Shown here: one piece after another, positions 1 through 11,800 of the stretch
How the letters are laid out: every line of letters starts with the position of its first letter
Numbering within the stretch: position 1 is the stretch's first letter
NCBI RefSeq assembly: GCF_001632365.1
Contig: NW_024468545.1
Span: 153,902 to 217,901 of the forward strand
From: Laetiporus sulphureus 93-53
Lineage: Eukaryota; Basidiomycota; Agaricomycetes; Polyporales; Laetiporaceae
Length of the DNA stretch: 64,000 nt
Direction of reading: 5' to 3'
Program-made: the position numbers and the translations under genes
Notes under the pieces: generated by a model
Seen by the model: the letters and a program-made list of their open reading frames with translations, nothing else
What the model was told of the DNA's origin: nothing
The model's database searches: none

Positions 1-85
1 TATCACCTGACCGTGATTGGGCGTCTCTTCTAGGCGCTTGTTCATGGGGATCACGTGACCATGAGCGACGGTATGCTTCGTAACA
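1..85 (-). repeat. Start of the 3' LTR (truncated by the window edge)
   Basis: These 85 bases match 3878-3962 at every position I compared. The identity suggests a recent insertion, because the two LTRs of an element are identical when it integrates. The rest of this LTR lies outside the window. Confidence 0.85.
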
Positions 86-122
86 CAAGCTTCCCTCTCC
101 AACCGCCAAGACCCTTTGGCAA

Positions 123-2885
123 TTAAACCATAAGATCCTTTCTTCTCCGTCTGTGCTTCCGCTTTGAGAAAGGAAGTATTCTTGAAACAGTATGCGTAGA
201 GCTGTCGTGTGATTCAGTGAAGGATTGATCATTCGTGCCGATGCTTGACTGTTCTGGTGCAGGACTGCCCAACGACAAGTATCGCTTTTCGACTTGATCA
301 GCCCAAGAAGTCTGATTGGCGTTTGATGATTCGGAATCACTATTGAACAACTCGACAGTTCGTCCACTGTGGTGCGCTTGAGGGTGTGAGGGACTCAGAT
401 GAGTTCCTTGCTTCGCATTACTGCCAGTGCTTGGATTCGAGGAATCTATACTGGAGTTTCGTGCGTAGGCTGACTTGGGATGCTGAGGTGATAGCGAATC
501 GGGGATTCGTCCTGCATTCCATCGGTCATTCTTGCGCAGTGGTCGCGCCCTTGATCGGTTACTGTATTCAGAAGTATCGTTCGCCCGAGGTGGCTTTGGA
601 CATTCAAATGCGTGATGTCCGATACGATTGCAGTTCCAGCATCGACCAGAGAACTGTCCTTGTCCAGGATGTGAACGGCGAGAATCTTCGCGAGTCCCTT
701 TGAATGGCTGATTGATCCATTGGTTAATGGAAGGTGAAGACTGCTGGTCAGACGTGGTCGACTGCCGCTGCTTGGTCTTCTTCTGTTTGCCTTTCTGGTT
801 AGGACACGTCTGTTCACGTTGGCTGGGCATGCTGTTTGCTGAAGAGGAAGACGTAGATGAAGTACTTTCATCGTCATCTCCTCGCCGGCTCTTGTCAAAT
901 TTTCTTTGGACAATGGCTTTGATTCCATGCCATTCTTTTTGACTGAGATCGAGCGATGCCATCAGCACTTCCTTCCATATTGATGTAGGGAAGGCTGTCT
1001 GATCGTGATGCGATGAATGAGTACGTATGGCACCAATTCGAATGGTATTCATGCCAAGAATATGTTCAGACATTCGATCGATATCCATAGGTTCGTCATC
1101 GTCTTCTTCTTCGGCTTCCTTTTTCTTCTGATCGACACGGTGGTCTCGATTGTCACCTCCGAGAAGAAGCTTGACAAGCTTTGCATTGACCAACTTTGTT
1201 ACTAGTTGCTCAATTTGCTTTCGCATTTTCTTCGTGATCGGCGGATCATTTGAGGGTTCTTTTGATCCGGTAGATTCGCGCTCATCCTTCTTCTTAATTG
1301 AAGAAGTCTTCTTCTGCTTCTTCTTTGATACGGCCTGGACGGGCAGGGTTCGATCGATGTTTGGCTGCTTTGCGGGACATTGATCCATCTCGTGCCCTGG
1401 TTTCCTACACCTAAAACATAGGCGTTTCTTGACTGGAAGGCTCCGTACTTGTCGTATTCGTCGCGTCCTGTCGACGTCCATTGCATTGGGATCATCTATA
1501 TCCATCGACTCTTCTGTATTCATTGAATCGCCCTGATCCACATGTGTGATGAAGTCGAAGATGTTACTTTTTCCCTTATGGACGTTTCGAAGGTCGTTGA
1601 CTTGTCTTGCCACGTCGCAAGCATCCTCATACGTGGTTGGAGGATTCGGGGTCAGGAAGACTTTTTCTGCCAACTTCGATTCCAAGCCTCGCTTGAAATG
1701 AACAAGTTTGGTATAGTCGTCATCGATTTCAGCATAGCGGAATAGGATATCGAGATTCCCAATGTAATCGTCGACCTTTCCTTTCTGCTGTCTACACTGG
1801 TTGTCGAGTAACGTTTGCCATGCTTGGTCCTTGGTTGCGACTCCTCCATACTTTTCTTGGAGTGTCATCCGAAAGTCGCGATAAAGTCCTAGATCATCCG
1901 ATCTTCCTGTAGACGTGATCATCGCTGCTTCCCATGATTCGACCCATTTTGCTGCTGCCGAACCAGGTTCGAAGTGGGATAGGATGAACGTTATCTGACT
2001 ATAATCGTCGTTGTATATGTGGATGTTTGCCTGGAGATGTCGTTCTCCAGCCTGGAGGAATGACGTGAATGTTCGCTTATCTCCTGCGAATGGTCGGATC
2101 TCGCCTAGCTGTAATTCCTCCTTTTCCAATTCTGGTTGTGCAGAATTATACAGCGCGTAGAGATTCATTTCCAGGAGATATTCCTGCCACTGGAATTCCA
2201 GACATGTCGGTCCTGGATGCACTGGTGGTCCATTGGCTGGATCGTACCGTGCTTTGATGGGATTTTGACTAGTAGTTCTCAAACTACTTGTTTGCGCCAT
2301 GGCCGACTGTGGCCTCTTTGGTATTCCGATTGGCGTTACTGGCCTTCCTCCTTCTGAGGATGTCCTGGTCAAAGGTGTCGTCCTGACTCCTTTCCATAAT
2401 CCTAACCCATCGTAGGGTTTCTTGGATGTTGGCGTAACGCTGGAATCGCCACTCCGTAGTAGACTTGGATTGATGCCGAGAGGATTCCATTCCTCCCGTC
2501 CTTTCCCTTTGTTTGATCCTCCGGCGTCCTCTGGCCTTGGATCGACTTGTATCACTTCTCCTCGAGGAAGGTCCGTATGCGTTAGGAATTCATCCTCGAA
2601 ATCCTTTGCAATGTCCTTCCGATTATTGATTACCCGTTGAATTTCTTCAACGTCATGTTCGAGCTCTCGAAGCTCCTGTTGCTCTTCTGGGGTTGTAAGG
2701 TTCCCCAGCCGTTGTCGTCTTCGCAATGTAATAGCTCGCGTATTCTTGACGTCTGCGAACCAATCCAATTCTTCATTGGTTGCATCGTTCCATGACAACG
2801 GCGTCGTGTATCCTTTGTCTCCTTGATAGCCTACCGGCTCATCTCCGGAGTCTGATTCGTATCCTGGGTTCTCCCGATATGACAT
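123..2885 (-). CDS. Retrotransposon Gag polyprotein with two zinc knuckles
   Basis: A single uninterrupted 920-residue ORF. The N-terminal third is acidic and low-complexity. A retrotransposon-gag capsid-like domain follows (about residues 230-430), with the family pattern of a WVESWEAA-type helix and a QKYGG/FRYAEI core. Two CCHC zinc knuckles are visible: CFRCRKPGHEMDQC near residue 489 and CWNCNRIGHHAFEC near residue 749, with the CX2CX4HX4C spacing kept in both. The long spacer and tail are Ser/Lys/Asp-rich. Most Ty3-like Gag proteins have one knuckle and are far shorter, so the second half may come from duplication or fusion. No protease, RT or integrase motif is present. The ORF starts just inside the leader and ends 37 bases before the 3' LTR. 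An intact frame suggests it still makes particles or did so recently. Confidence 0.85.
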   Translation of the reverse strand: MSYRENPGYESDSGDEPVGYQGDKGYTTPLSWNDATNEELDWFADVKNTRAITLRRRQRLGNLTTPEEQQELRELEHDVEEIQRVINNRKDIAKDFEDEFLTHTDLPRGEVIQVDPRPEDAGGSNKGKGREEWNPLGINPSLLRSGDSSVTPTSKKPYDGLGLWKGVRTTPLTRTSSEGGRPVTPIGIPKRPQSAMAQTSSLRTTSQNPIKARYDPANGPPVHPGPTCLEFQWQEYLLEMNLYALYNSAQPELEKEELQLGEIRPFAGDKRTFTSFLQAGERHLQANIHIYNDDYSQITFILSHFEPGSAAAKWVESWEAAMITSTGRSDDLGLYRDFRMTLQEKYGGVATKDQAWQTLLDNQCRQQKGKVDDYIGNLDILFRYAEIDDDYTKLVHFKRGLESKLAEKVFLTPNPPTTYEDACDVARQVNDLRNVHKGKSNIFDFITHVDQGDSMNTEESMDIDDPNAMDVDRTRRIRQVRSLPVKKRLCFRCRKPGHEMDQCPAKQPNIDRTLPVQAVSKKKQKKTSSIKKKDERESTGSKEPSNDPPITKKMRKQIEQLVTKLVNAKLVKLLLGGDNRDHRVDQKKKEAEEEDDDEPMDIDRMSEHILGMNTIRIGAIRTHSSHHDQTAFPTSIWKEVLMASLDLSQKEWHGIKAIVQRKFDKSRRGDDDESTSSTSSSSANSMPSQREQTCPNQKGKQKKTKQRQSTTSDQQSSPSINQWINQPFKGTREDSRRSHPGQGQFSGRCWNCNRIGHHAFECPKPPRANDTSEYSNRSRARPLRKNDRWNAGRIPDSLSPQHPKSAYARNSSIDSSNPSTGSNAKQGTHLSPSHPQAHHSGRTVELFNSDSESSNANQTSWADQVEKRYLSLGSPAPEQSSIGTNDQSFTESHDSSTHTVSRILPFSKRKHRRRRKDLMV

Positions 2886-3176
2886 CTTGCCTTTTCTTGG
2901 TGGCCCTTAACCAATTGTTCGTCGACTGCACTGGTCCACGTCTTTACACAGAGTTCTTCTGGATAGTCTCACGGACTACCGCTAGTTCCTTGAATCTTCT
3001 TGATTCCGAATTTGCCTTCCCTGGGAAGGGCTTTAGCACGTCTTCTACGTGTGCCTCAGTTGAGGGCTTCTCTTCTGGATTACCACACAGATAACCGCTA
3101 GTGCTTGAGTTCGATACACAGATTTTGATTGAATCCACACAGATTCTGGAAGCGACTACACAGGTCTTGATTTTCC
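2886..3176 (-). other. Leader between LTR and gag, with spaced acacag motifs
   Basis: This is the untranslated leader of the retroelement. The hexamer acacag (CTGTGT on the transcribed strand) occurs at 2946, 3085, 3116, 3137 and 3158; the last three copies are exactly 21 bases apart. Packaging or priming signals are expected in this part of an LTR element, but no function can be assigned from sequence alone. Confidence 0.45.
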
Positions 3177-3962
3177 TGTAGCGTCCAAGTAGACCCCACT
3201 TCTCTTAAGTGGTTCTAAACCTAAATAGGTTGACCTATAGAAAAACCTCTTCCAAATGTTATGAAGCGTTCCCTGCTAGAACGTTCAGAACCACGTGTGC
3301 TTTCTCACACGTACTAGTCCACAACGTGGACAGAGACTTAGGTACCAAATATACCTAACGTCCCCAATAGTCAGGCAGACTATTAACAGGGTTTATAGTG
3401 TGGTCAAGCCTAGTAGACGATATAGCAGTGAGGTCCTCACTCTACCCTTGCTAGGCCTTGGCCGCTACAGCTACTGCTCGTTCACCCGCAGGTTACTAGG
3501 TTCGCTGTTCTGACTCTAGCAAGCGTACGAGCTTACTACCTCTTGAGAGCGAGTACGATTGCACGAGGGTTCTAGAACTGAGAACGTTCAGAGTCACAGG
3601 TGGAAGAGGTTAGTCTTCCCACTGCTGCTCCGCCCCTTTATATAGTTGCAGACCTATAGTCTGGGGTACTAGTACAAGGGGTCCTCTACACTGCCTCAGT
3701 GATAAAGATAGGTGAAACACACCGGAGCTTGGCTGCTGCGAGCCAGGTAATTGGCGAGCTAAGGAAAGCATAGGTGAAATACCTAGAATATGAAATGAGA
3801 ACCAAAGTCCTGGATCGCAGATCCTGGGGTTAGAGTTTGAGAACCCTAGAAGCTGTCCTCGGTCACATAGTGACTGGTATCACCTGACCGTGATTGGGCG
3901 TCTCTTCTAGGCGCTTGTTCATGGGGATCACGTGACCATGAGCGACGGTATGCTTCGTAACA
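3177..3962 (-). repeat. 5' LTR of the gag-only element
   Basis: The outer end is fixed by the repeat with positions 1-85. The inner end is inferred at about 3177, where the plus strand reads TGTAGCG, giving TG...CA ends on the minus strand and a length of about 786 bp. I could not recognise a standard tRNA primer-binding site right after it, so the inner boundary may be off by tens of bases. Confidence 0.65.
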
Positions 3963-3979
3963 GAAATTCAGTCTTGTAA

Positions 3980-4447
3980 GTGCTTGCTGTATCACACAAA
4001 AACCCTTTACATATTTTTTCCCACAATTATTGGCATCCTGCTGTAGATACAAAATCATATCAACTGTCACAACTTGTTCAGCAAAATGAAGACTTTGCCC
4101 ATGCCACCATCCATATGATCAAGGCATGGGCTGAACAGCTGGGTGAAAGCCCAACATGGGTTTTTGAACAAGTGTTGCAGTTTGTAAACAATTCAGACTC
4201 TAGCAAAGAGCAGCTTGCCACAGAGTCTGTTGGCACCAGTCAGGTTGAGTCAACTTATCCTTTTTTTTGCTTTGAGCCCCACCTGAATACTACCACTTTA
4301 ACACACATGCAGATTGATCCCCTTGAATCAATGCTGACTAATACAGCACAGGAGGGAGATGGTCTTAATTCTCCATTTTCAGATCTCAATTGGCCTGATT
4401 TACCTGAGATCATGCACTCTGCTGAAGAAGATGCTCAGTTTTTCTAG
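3980..4447 (+). pseudogene. AT-rich ORF remnant cut by the retroelement (unknown)
   Basis: A 155-codon open stretch begins 18 bases after the LTR end. It has no ATG at its start. A good intron donor (gtaagt at 3977) followed by an acceptor (ctgtag ending near 4045) suggests the 3' exon of a gene whose upstream part is gone. The predicted protein is rich in Gln, Ser, Thr and acidic residues and ends in a Leu/Pro/acidic tail. Base composition is clearly more AT-rich than the neighbouring kinase. I do not recognise the family; a transposon-borne gene or a transcription-factor tail are both possible. The retroelement probably inserted into or beside it. Confidence 0.35.
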
Positions 4448-4558
4448 ATAGTTTATTTGTGACATAGTTATTCTGGCAGTCCATCCAAAGTACAACTCTA
4501 CAGTACAGCCATTCATTATGTACTAGACACTGTCCCACAAATGTACAACTCCGAATGA

Positions 4559-6062
<1,504 letters not shown>

Positions 6063-6766
6063 GATGTTAGGATGAGACAGAAGGTAGTGAGGCTGCAGAC
6101 GCCGTGGGGACTACCTCGTTGTCCTTGTTCCACTTTGAAGTTGATTCGACATGTCCTTGTTCCTCATCTGCGCCACCAGGAGTTTGCTTCCCTGATCGCA
6201 TTCACCAGTCTCCGGGGTCCCCCTCAAATCGAATGGGCCAATCATCTCGAGCCCAACGTCAGGACCGGAAAAGCTCAATTTAACCAAGTACTGTTCGTGC
6301 AAGCGCGTCGGTTGTGTCAAAGAGAGGATGGCGAGCAATACGAGACAGCTAAGCCCGGGGCTCTTTGTGTCACTCATCCGCGCGTTATGTCGGTGGAAAA
6401 CTCCACTTTTCACGACCAAAGGCTGGGAGAAAAGGCAGCTCAAAAAGGTGGATATTGGAAGTCTCGCCAGTCGTGAGCTGTGGCAAGTGGGATCCTTGTA
6501 TTGAACCTCCCAAAGGCTGTTCGCGGCTCGCAATGTCGCGTTACAATCTTAGCGTAAGTCATGTGACCAACGCTTTGTGGCGCGTCACTTGGTTATTCGT
6601 TGCTGTGACCTGTCCTATGTAGGTCTTGTTCATCTTGCCTTTGCTTTTCTACTTCAGAGTATGAAGGCCTTCTGATATAAGAATAAAAGGCTGAATACGG
6701 TGCATACCAATTCTAATAATCTGTACTGAAAATTTGGACCCACTCTTTCCATGAAAATCTGCCAGC
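6063..6766. promoter_or_regulatory. Divergent promoter region between PKA and permease
   Basis: 704 bp between two outward-facing start codons. It should hold both promoters. An AT-rich stretch at about 6660-6720 lies just upstream of the permease start. I see no RNA gene or further ORF with coding character here; the open frames at 6072-6533 overlap on both strands and look like chance. Confidence 0.5.
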
Positions 6767-8802
6767 ATGAGCAACACCAACATTGGGCATTGGTCTGCCG
6801 TGCTCGTCTTGGTGTTTTTCTTTATTTCGAGTGAGGATAAAAGGTTGGGTTAAACTCCTGGCAACAATTAAGCTGCATATACAGATGCGGCTGTGATTCA
6901 CCCTTTGCGCGTGCCTATTCCTCATATCATCCTCAGCGGTGGGAGAAATCTCCTGGTTAGGCTGCGGATTCTCCCTTCACAGTCAACACCTGTTAGGAGG
7001 CACTATCTGCATCTCAACTTTATCACTGTTCCGTTCTTTTCTTTCCTCGTCCTGCTTGCTGCTGGAGCCATTGACGGAAAGGTCGTGCATGATGGTATTG
7101 TTGGTGCTAATGGTGTCAAGCCGTTGGATATCATGGCATTGTTTATCTCGCTGGTAAAATGGCAAATCTTAATACCCTCGTCTCCTTCAATTGATGTACG
7201 TCATCTAGGCTTATTTATCTATTTCACTGGATGCAACGGGACTGTTACGATTTCTGGCATTTTGGGTCGTGCAAAAGGGCGGTTCCTCCGGACGCAGGCT
7301 ATTTACAGCTCTATATGTATTTTTCCTCCTTTGTGGTGTCATTGTTGGTAATGTAAGTACTCATCTCACTGCGTCTGCGAAGAGTTTCTGATATATTTCC
7401 TTGTAGGATCCAGTGATCCTTTCTGGCACAGCGTTCCTAGCGTACCTCACTAGAGTATCTGGGTAAGTGCTAATATATCTTATCACCAGCGACAGCTTCC
7501 CATAGGCTTGCAGCATCACGAATCCAACAGCCTGGATATTCTCTCAATTTGCCGCGGCTAACATGGGTACGCATGACATGCTCTGTCTCTTCTGCTGCTT
7601 ACTCTCAGCGTATCTCCAGCATCAGTAGTGCTCGTCTCATCCAACCCCACCAATCTAGTCCTATCGGGCGCATTCTCCCTGTCTTTCACGACCTACACAG
7701 CACATTGCATTCTGCCCTTCCTCGGCGCTGCAGTTGTCGTGTATCCCGTCCTTATCCTGGGCCTCTTCCGTTCCGCCGAGCTTATCCCCTCCTCGATCGA
7801 CCTCAACATCACAGAGACTGAGGACATCAGAGAGACGCTGATCGACAGAACGGGCGCAATATTTGGTAGCATTCTGCTTCTCATCACGCTGGGCGTCCTG
7901 GTGGGCACGAGCACAATCGGCATCTCAGTGTGGGAAGTGACCGTGCCACCTGCAATCATAATGCTCCTGCGGGACACGTATCACGACTGGTCTCGAAGAC
8001 CCCATCCAAGCCAGGACGGCTATCGCGCAAGCATATCCTCCGGGCTGCAGGAGGACCTGAACCATGCCGTCCAGCCGAACAGGATGTCGAACAAGCCTCA
8101 GATAGAGCTGCAGGGCCTCCCTGCACGGCTCTCTTCTCGCCCCTCCTTGGAGACGCTTTCGCAGGCTGAGCCAGAAGCCCTGCTGCCGCTCGCCGAGCGT
8201 TACTGGGCACGATTCTCATTCACGTTTCCGACTGTGACAGCGATCGCGAAGCGGCTACCATTCCCTCTCCTCCCGTTCGCCTTCCTGATGTTTATACTCG
8301 TTCAGGGACTATCATCCCAGGGCTGGGTCGAGCTCTTCGCTCGGTGGTGGGCGGCATGGGTCCACAGGACTGGGCTCTTGGGCGCCATAGGCGGCATGGG
8401 CTTCCTTGCGTGCATGTTCTGCAACGTATGTCGTCCATACTACCATCAAAAAATGGTACCTGATGCTCCTTTCATCATCAACAGGTGTGCGGCACGAACA
8501 TAGGCGCGACCATCCTGCTCGCACGCGTAATACAACTCTGGGCATCGAATGACGGCCCGGTTGACGTGCGCACGAAGGAGGGCGCAATATATGCGCTCGC
8601 TCTGGGTTCCAATTATGGCGCATTTACGCTCACCTTTTCGGCCTCTTTGGCAGGCTTACTGTGGCATCGCATCCTTCAACAAAAAGGTATTCATGTCCGC
8701 CCGAGGCAGTTCCTAATGCTGAATCTGCCGATTTCCATCATTGCCATGACATGTTCTGCTGCCATTTTGTTAGCTCAGATCTATGTAATTCATGGACAGT
8801 AG
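6767..8802 (+). CDS. ArsB/CitT-type ion permease (membrane transporter)
   Basis: Seven exons: 6767-6830, 6885-7153, 7209-7352, 7407-7462, 7514-7566, 7620-8425, 8485-8802; 569 residues. The start is MSNTNIGHW, followed by a hydrophobic helix split by the first intron. About ten to twelve membrane segments are visible. Family-type signatures are the GNDPVILSGTAFLAYLT segment and SSNPTNLVLSGAFS in the first half, and FCNVCGTNIGATILLARV in the second, the paired NPTN/GTNIG half-repeats of the ion-transporter superfamily that includes ArsB, NhaD and CitT. A hydrophilic loop (about residues 300-370) joins the halves. It probably moves an anion or exchanges cations at a membrane; the substrate cannot be read from sequence. 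Its 3' end converges with SWR1, 92 bp apart. Confidence 0.8.
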
Positions 8803-8894
8803 TGGTCATGCATGAACCAGGATGACGGCGCAGAATCAGTGGGCTTTTTGCAAGTATAACAACAGCTCGCAGATGTGATAGCAGTAGATACAAC

Positions 8895-11800
8895 CTAGAG
8901 ACGCCAATCTCCAAAGAAATCCGAGTCAGATCGTACAACAGCAAGCATGTAATCGACGATAGTGCCTCCCTCCTCTTCGTTCTCCTCATCCTCCGTAACC
9001 TGTGTTTCATCATCTGCCGCTGTGATAGGCGGAGGTAGCTGTAAGTCTCCGTTTGTGGCCGCAGTTGTCGCTTCCGGCTCCTCAGTATGCAGCGTATCGG
9101 GGATTGCACCATCGCCGCCGCCTTCCACACCAAAATCGGCCTCATCTGCACCGACCATAGCTACTTCTTCCTTGGCAGCGACAGCGGCCGCATGGGCATC
9201 CTCCGAATCCTCAAACTCGCCCAGAGCTTTCGTCAAAGCCGTTTCGTCCGTGAACAGTGTTCGCCAGTCGAATTCGCCCCGCTGAATAACGATGTCGTCC
9301 AGTGACCTTTTCTGGTTCGCCTTGCGAAGAAGCGCCTCTTCGACGGTATGCTCGGAAACAAACCGATATATATGCACATCACGTATTTGACCAATCCGAT
9401 GTGCTCTGCCAGTCTGCGTTAGGCGGATAATATATGATGATTTAGCATGGCTCACCTGTCTTCGCATTGACGATCCATCTGTGGGTTGAAGTCGCTGTCA
9501 TAGAATATGACAGTATCCGCACCTGTCAAACTGGGTTTAATCAGTTAGTACTGGTAATGTCTATAAGAGGTACACTCTTCACGTACTTTATACCAACACC
9601 TCCTGATCTTGAGGAAGAGATGAAGCAAAAGATCCGAGGGTCTGAGTTAAATCGTTCTGTAATGTACTGCCGATCTTCAATTTTGGTTGCACCATCTAAT
9701 CGTAGATACAAATAACCATGGAAATTGAGAAAAACCTCCAGTATGTCGAGTATGCGAGTCATCTGGGTGAATATGAGAATGCGATGACCACCTGCTTTTC
9801 GTTCGCGCAATAGATAAGCTAGTTCTTGCAACTTGCCGCAGTCATACTGAAGAAGAGATGGATCAGGGAAGGCGATTTGCAACTTGACACTTGCGCGGTG
9901 CAAGACTCCGTCGAACTCAGGCTTCGACTGCATGCGGTATACTTCTCCTTCGTGACCAGCCAATGTGATGGCAGGCATGTCGCGAGCGATCACGGCCGGC
10001 GTCACAAAGGTAAACCTGTCAATGACGCTGGCCATTTCGTCTGCTCGTTCGATATATGACTTGATCATGCGAGGGATGGCTTCGACGGAATCCCATCTGC
10101 GCATGTCCATGTTTGACAAAGGTAGTAATGGCTCATAGAATCGATTCGTCGCTTCAAACAACTCCTGGCTATACAGCGGCTCGCGCCCAATTCGAAGTCT
10201 GTTGAGGTACGCGATATGCGACCATCGTGCGATCTGGGCAGCTCGCTGCTGCCAGGCCCGAAAACGCTTATAGCCTGCAATTGTGCGCGTGTCATGGGGA
10301 GGAGGTTCGCCTGGGAGCTCGGTGATCATCGGCAGGTGCTGTGTGCCGTCTAGACGACGCATTTCTTCAGCAGCGATTTTGGAGGTATTCTGTTGCTGAA
10401 TGAACTGAAGTCCGAGGAGATCGAGGTTTGGCTTGTCCTCATCCCGGCAACGAAGCAGGTCTCGACGGACCAAAAACTCCTTGATCTCGTAATTTGCGAT
10501 GGCGGACCGCTCCATCGCAAAAGACGTTACGATCGGGCGTACCTCAAAGAGATCGGGATGGTTGACCACCTTTCGCAACTGCATGAGGATGTTCGCGACT
10601 TTCTGGTACACACCGGATTGCAAGTCATGCCGTGTCTCAGCACGAGCCATGAACTCGTCGTACAGGAAACGTTGCCGTTTTGATAGCGGGCACATTAAAA
10701 GGTGTTCGAACTTCTGCGGCAGCTCTTTCTCTACGTCCCGCTTGAGTCGCCTCAGCAAGTACGGTCTAAGGACGGTGTGCAGCTTCGTTACTCGCTGTTG
10801 CGTCTCGTCATCCATGGTGCCCATCTCGATCGCTTTTTCCAGGGGATCTAACATATCAGCCTTTAGATGCAGGCAAGCGCAAGTGATTGAGTCTGAACGC
10901 ACTTGAGAACCATTCCCCGAACTCCTTCAGGTTGGCAAAGTTTGTCCCTGACATAAGGAACTGCAACAATGCCCATAGCTCTGTGAGATTGTTCTGCAGT
11001 GGGGTACCGGTGAGGAGCAGACGACGGAAGGATCGGAACATAAGCAAAGTGTTCCACCGCTGAGACTTGAAGTTCTTGATCATGTGGGCCTCATCGAGGA
11101 TCATGTAGTACCAAGCTTTCCGTTTGAATACATGGGCGTCACGGCTTGCAAGCGTATATGAAGTCACGCAGACGTTGAAATGGTACTTGTTATTCCATCC
11201 CTGCCGCAGCTCTTTCCTACGCTTGGTGTTGCCGTGATAGCTCAGCACCTTGAACCCGGGAAGAAACTTCTTGAATTCCATCTCCCAATTCAACAGCACA
11301 CTAGTGGGAACAATGATGAGATGCGGGCCCCATATTCCGCGGTCGCAGGCGAGGTGAGCAAGGAGAGATATTGTCTGGATCGTCTTGCTGCAGAATTTTG
11401 TGTGTTAGGCTTCTATAGCTCGGTTCGGCATGTGGACTCACCCTAAACCCATCTCGTCCGCCAGAATACCATTGAGATTGTTCGAATGGAGAGTAGCCAA
11501 CCACTCAAGGCCAGTAAATTGGTATGGACGAAGAGTCCCGCGCAACAGAAAGGGTGTCTTGATCTTGGAATCAGAATCCCACTCGACGGGGGTAACAGCG
11601 AAGGGCCTGAGATACGAAGGAATCGAGACGTCTTCTTCCATATCGCTATCGCGGGTAACATCACGATCTACAGTTCGATCGTCGAAAGCACCATCTAATG
11701 GCACCTTGTAATCCACTACATCTGCGCTGCTATTGACAGAAAGCGTGGATGTGGAAACTTCCTCTTTGGACGTGAGTGCCGTCAGTGTACCGCCGGACGC

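Larger units (their letters stand above)
1..3962 (-). mobile_element. Gag-only LTR retrotransposon (non-autonomous, Ty3-like gag)
   Basis: Positions 1-85 and 3878-3962 match along their whole length and both end, read on the minus strand, in TGTTACGAAG, the expected 5' end of an LTR. On the minus strand the order is a complete 5' LTR (3962 down to about 3177), a leader, one gag ORF (2885 to 123), a purine-rich tract just before position 85 (GAGAGGGAAG on the minus strand), then the start of the 3' LTR running off the window. Only 37 bases separate the gag stop from the 3' LTR, so there is no room for protease, reverse transcriptase, RNase H or integrase. This resembles the class called TR-GAG (terminal-repeat elements carrying only gag), which must be mobilised in trans. 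The missing 3' end lies outside the window, so the target-site duplication cannot be checked. Confidence 0.85.
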
